Positions 13,396 to 13,644 of a stretch of 13,644 bases of DNA are shown here, piece after piece. Source of the stretch: an uncultured Eubacteriales bacterium (lineage in GTDB: Bacteria > Bacillota > Clostridia > Oscillospirales > Oscillospiraceae); the NCBI GenBank assembly GCA_949744025.1, contig CATJWA010000249.1, positions 1 through 13,644 on the forward strand. Reading direction: 5' to 3'. Numbering within the stretch: position 1 is the first letter of the stretch; the number at the start of each line of letters is the position of its first letter. The notes beneath the pieces were generated by a model that searched no databases, had not been told where the DNA came from, and was given only the letters and a program-made list of their open reading frames with translations. Both the position numbers and the translations under genes were made by a program.

Positions 13396-13644
13396 TCGCG
13401 TGCGGACTCCTTTCTTGAATTGAGCTGACGCAGGATGGACGAGGAGGACATGTCGGCCTTGTCGTCAAAGCCGCTGCGCCGGACCGTCCACAGGCCGCCC
13501 GACTGCCCGAGGGAGAGAAGGCCCAGCTCCTCGAACACCTTCAGGCACAGGCACAGCTTCACGTCCCACATGCCGGGGGCGAGGCTGTCGAAAAGGCGCT
13601 GGGGCGTGCCGCCGGCCTCTCCGCCGCGGGCGCACAGGCCGCGC
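13392..13644 (-). CDS. recJ: Probable RecJ exonuclease, C-terminal end (runs off the right edge)
   Basis: An open frame enters from the right edge and ends at a TGA overlapping the rel ATG by 4 nt, giving the last 83 residues. The segment WDVKLCLCLKVFEELGLLSL followed by LWTVRR and DMSSSSILRQL resembles the C-terminal extension of Firmicutes RecJ, the 5'-3' single-strand DNA exonuclease of recombination and repair. recJ commonly precedes rel in this group. None of the catalytic motifs is inside the window, so the identity rests on this tail and on position. Translational coupling with rel is expected. Confidence 0.66.
   Translation of the reverse strand, partial: RGLCARGGEAGGTPQRLFDSLAPGMWDVKLCLCLKVFEELGLLSLGQSGGLWTVRRSGFDDKADMSSSSILRQLNSRKESARE

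Noticed and set aside
11317..13428. Long (703-codon) open frame on the plus strand opposite rel
   Set aside because: It mirrors the full rel coding region, has low-complexity Ala/Gly/Val/His composition typical of antisense frames in GC-rich genes, and has no domain or ribosome binding site.

Overview
The window looks like chromosomal DNA from a GC-rich member of the Clostridia, probably an Oscillospiraceae/Ruminococcaceae-like gut bacterium. The evidence is the recJ–rel gene order, a transcriptional T-box leader, strong AGGAGG-type ribosome binding sites with frequent TTG/GTG starts, and Gram-positive-style two-component and HtrA proteins. The genus cannot be read from the sequence. Genes are densely packed. 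Most lie on the minus strand; only asnB and a DNA methyltransferase gene are on the plus strand.

Layout from left to right. (1) 1-354, minus: the first 118 residues of a metallo-beta-lactamase-fold protein that runs off the window. (2) 388-649: hairpin repeat copy 1. (3) 652-2363, minus: a small HExxH metallopeptidase gene overlapping the end of lysA (diaminopimelate decarboxylase) by ATGA. The lysA promoter carries a perfect 12-bp inverted repeat across its -10 box. (4) 2553-4503, plus: promoter, Asn-specific T-box leader with terminator, and asnB (asparagine synthase). (5) 4503-4664: a MITE-like imperfect palindrome. (6) 4687-5662, plus: promoter and a solitary beta-class DNA methyltransferase gene, followed by terminators. 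(7) 5906-7240, minus: a membrane-anchored HtrA/DegP-like protease with three 11-bp-spaced TTNACA-like repeats in its promoter. (8) 7527-9857, minus: a sensor kinase and an OmpR-family response regulator, separated by hairpin repeat copy 3; copy 2 lies between the kinase and the protease. (9) 9912-10958, minus: a SRPBCC-like protein and a glyoxalase-II-like hydrolase. (10) 10977-11142: hairpin repeat copy 4. (11) 11173-13644, minus: rel ((p)ppGpp synthetase/hydrolase) and the C-terminal end of a probable recJ.

Several genes appear functionally connected. lysA and asnB are amino-acid biosynthesis genes read divergently from a 562-bp control region, and asnB is set to respond to uncharged tRNA-Asn. 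The response regulator, sensor kinase and HtrA protease resemble the CssRS/HtrA secretion-stress arrangement, and the repeats at the protease promoter are a plausible target for the adjacent regulator. Rel supplies the stringent response.

The least explained feature is a family of mosaic intergenic hairpin repeats, four copies in 11 kb. One of its stems has changed in sequence while keeping perfect pairing. No CRISPR array, tRNA, rRNA or insertion-sequence transposase was seen.
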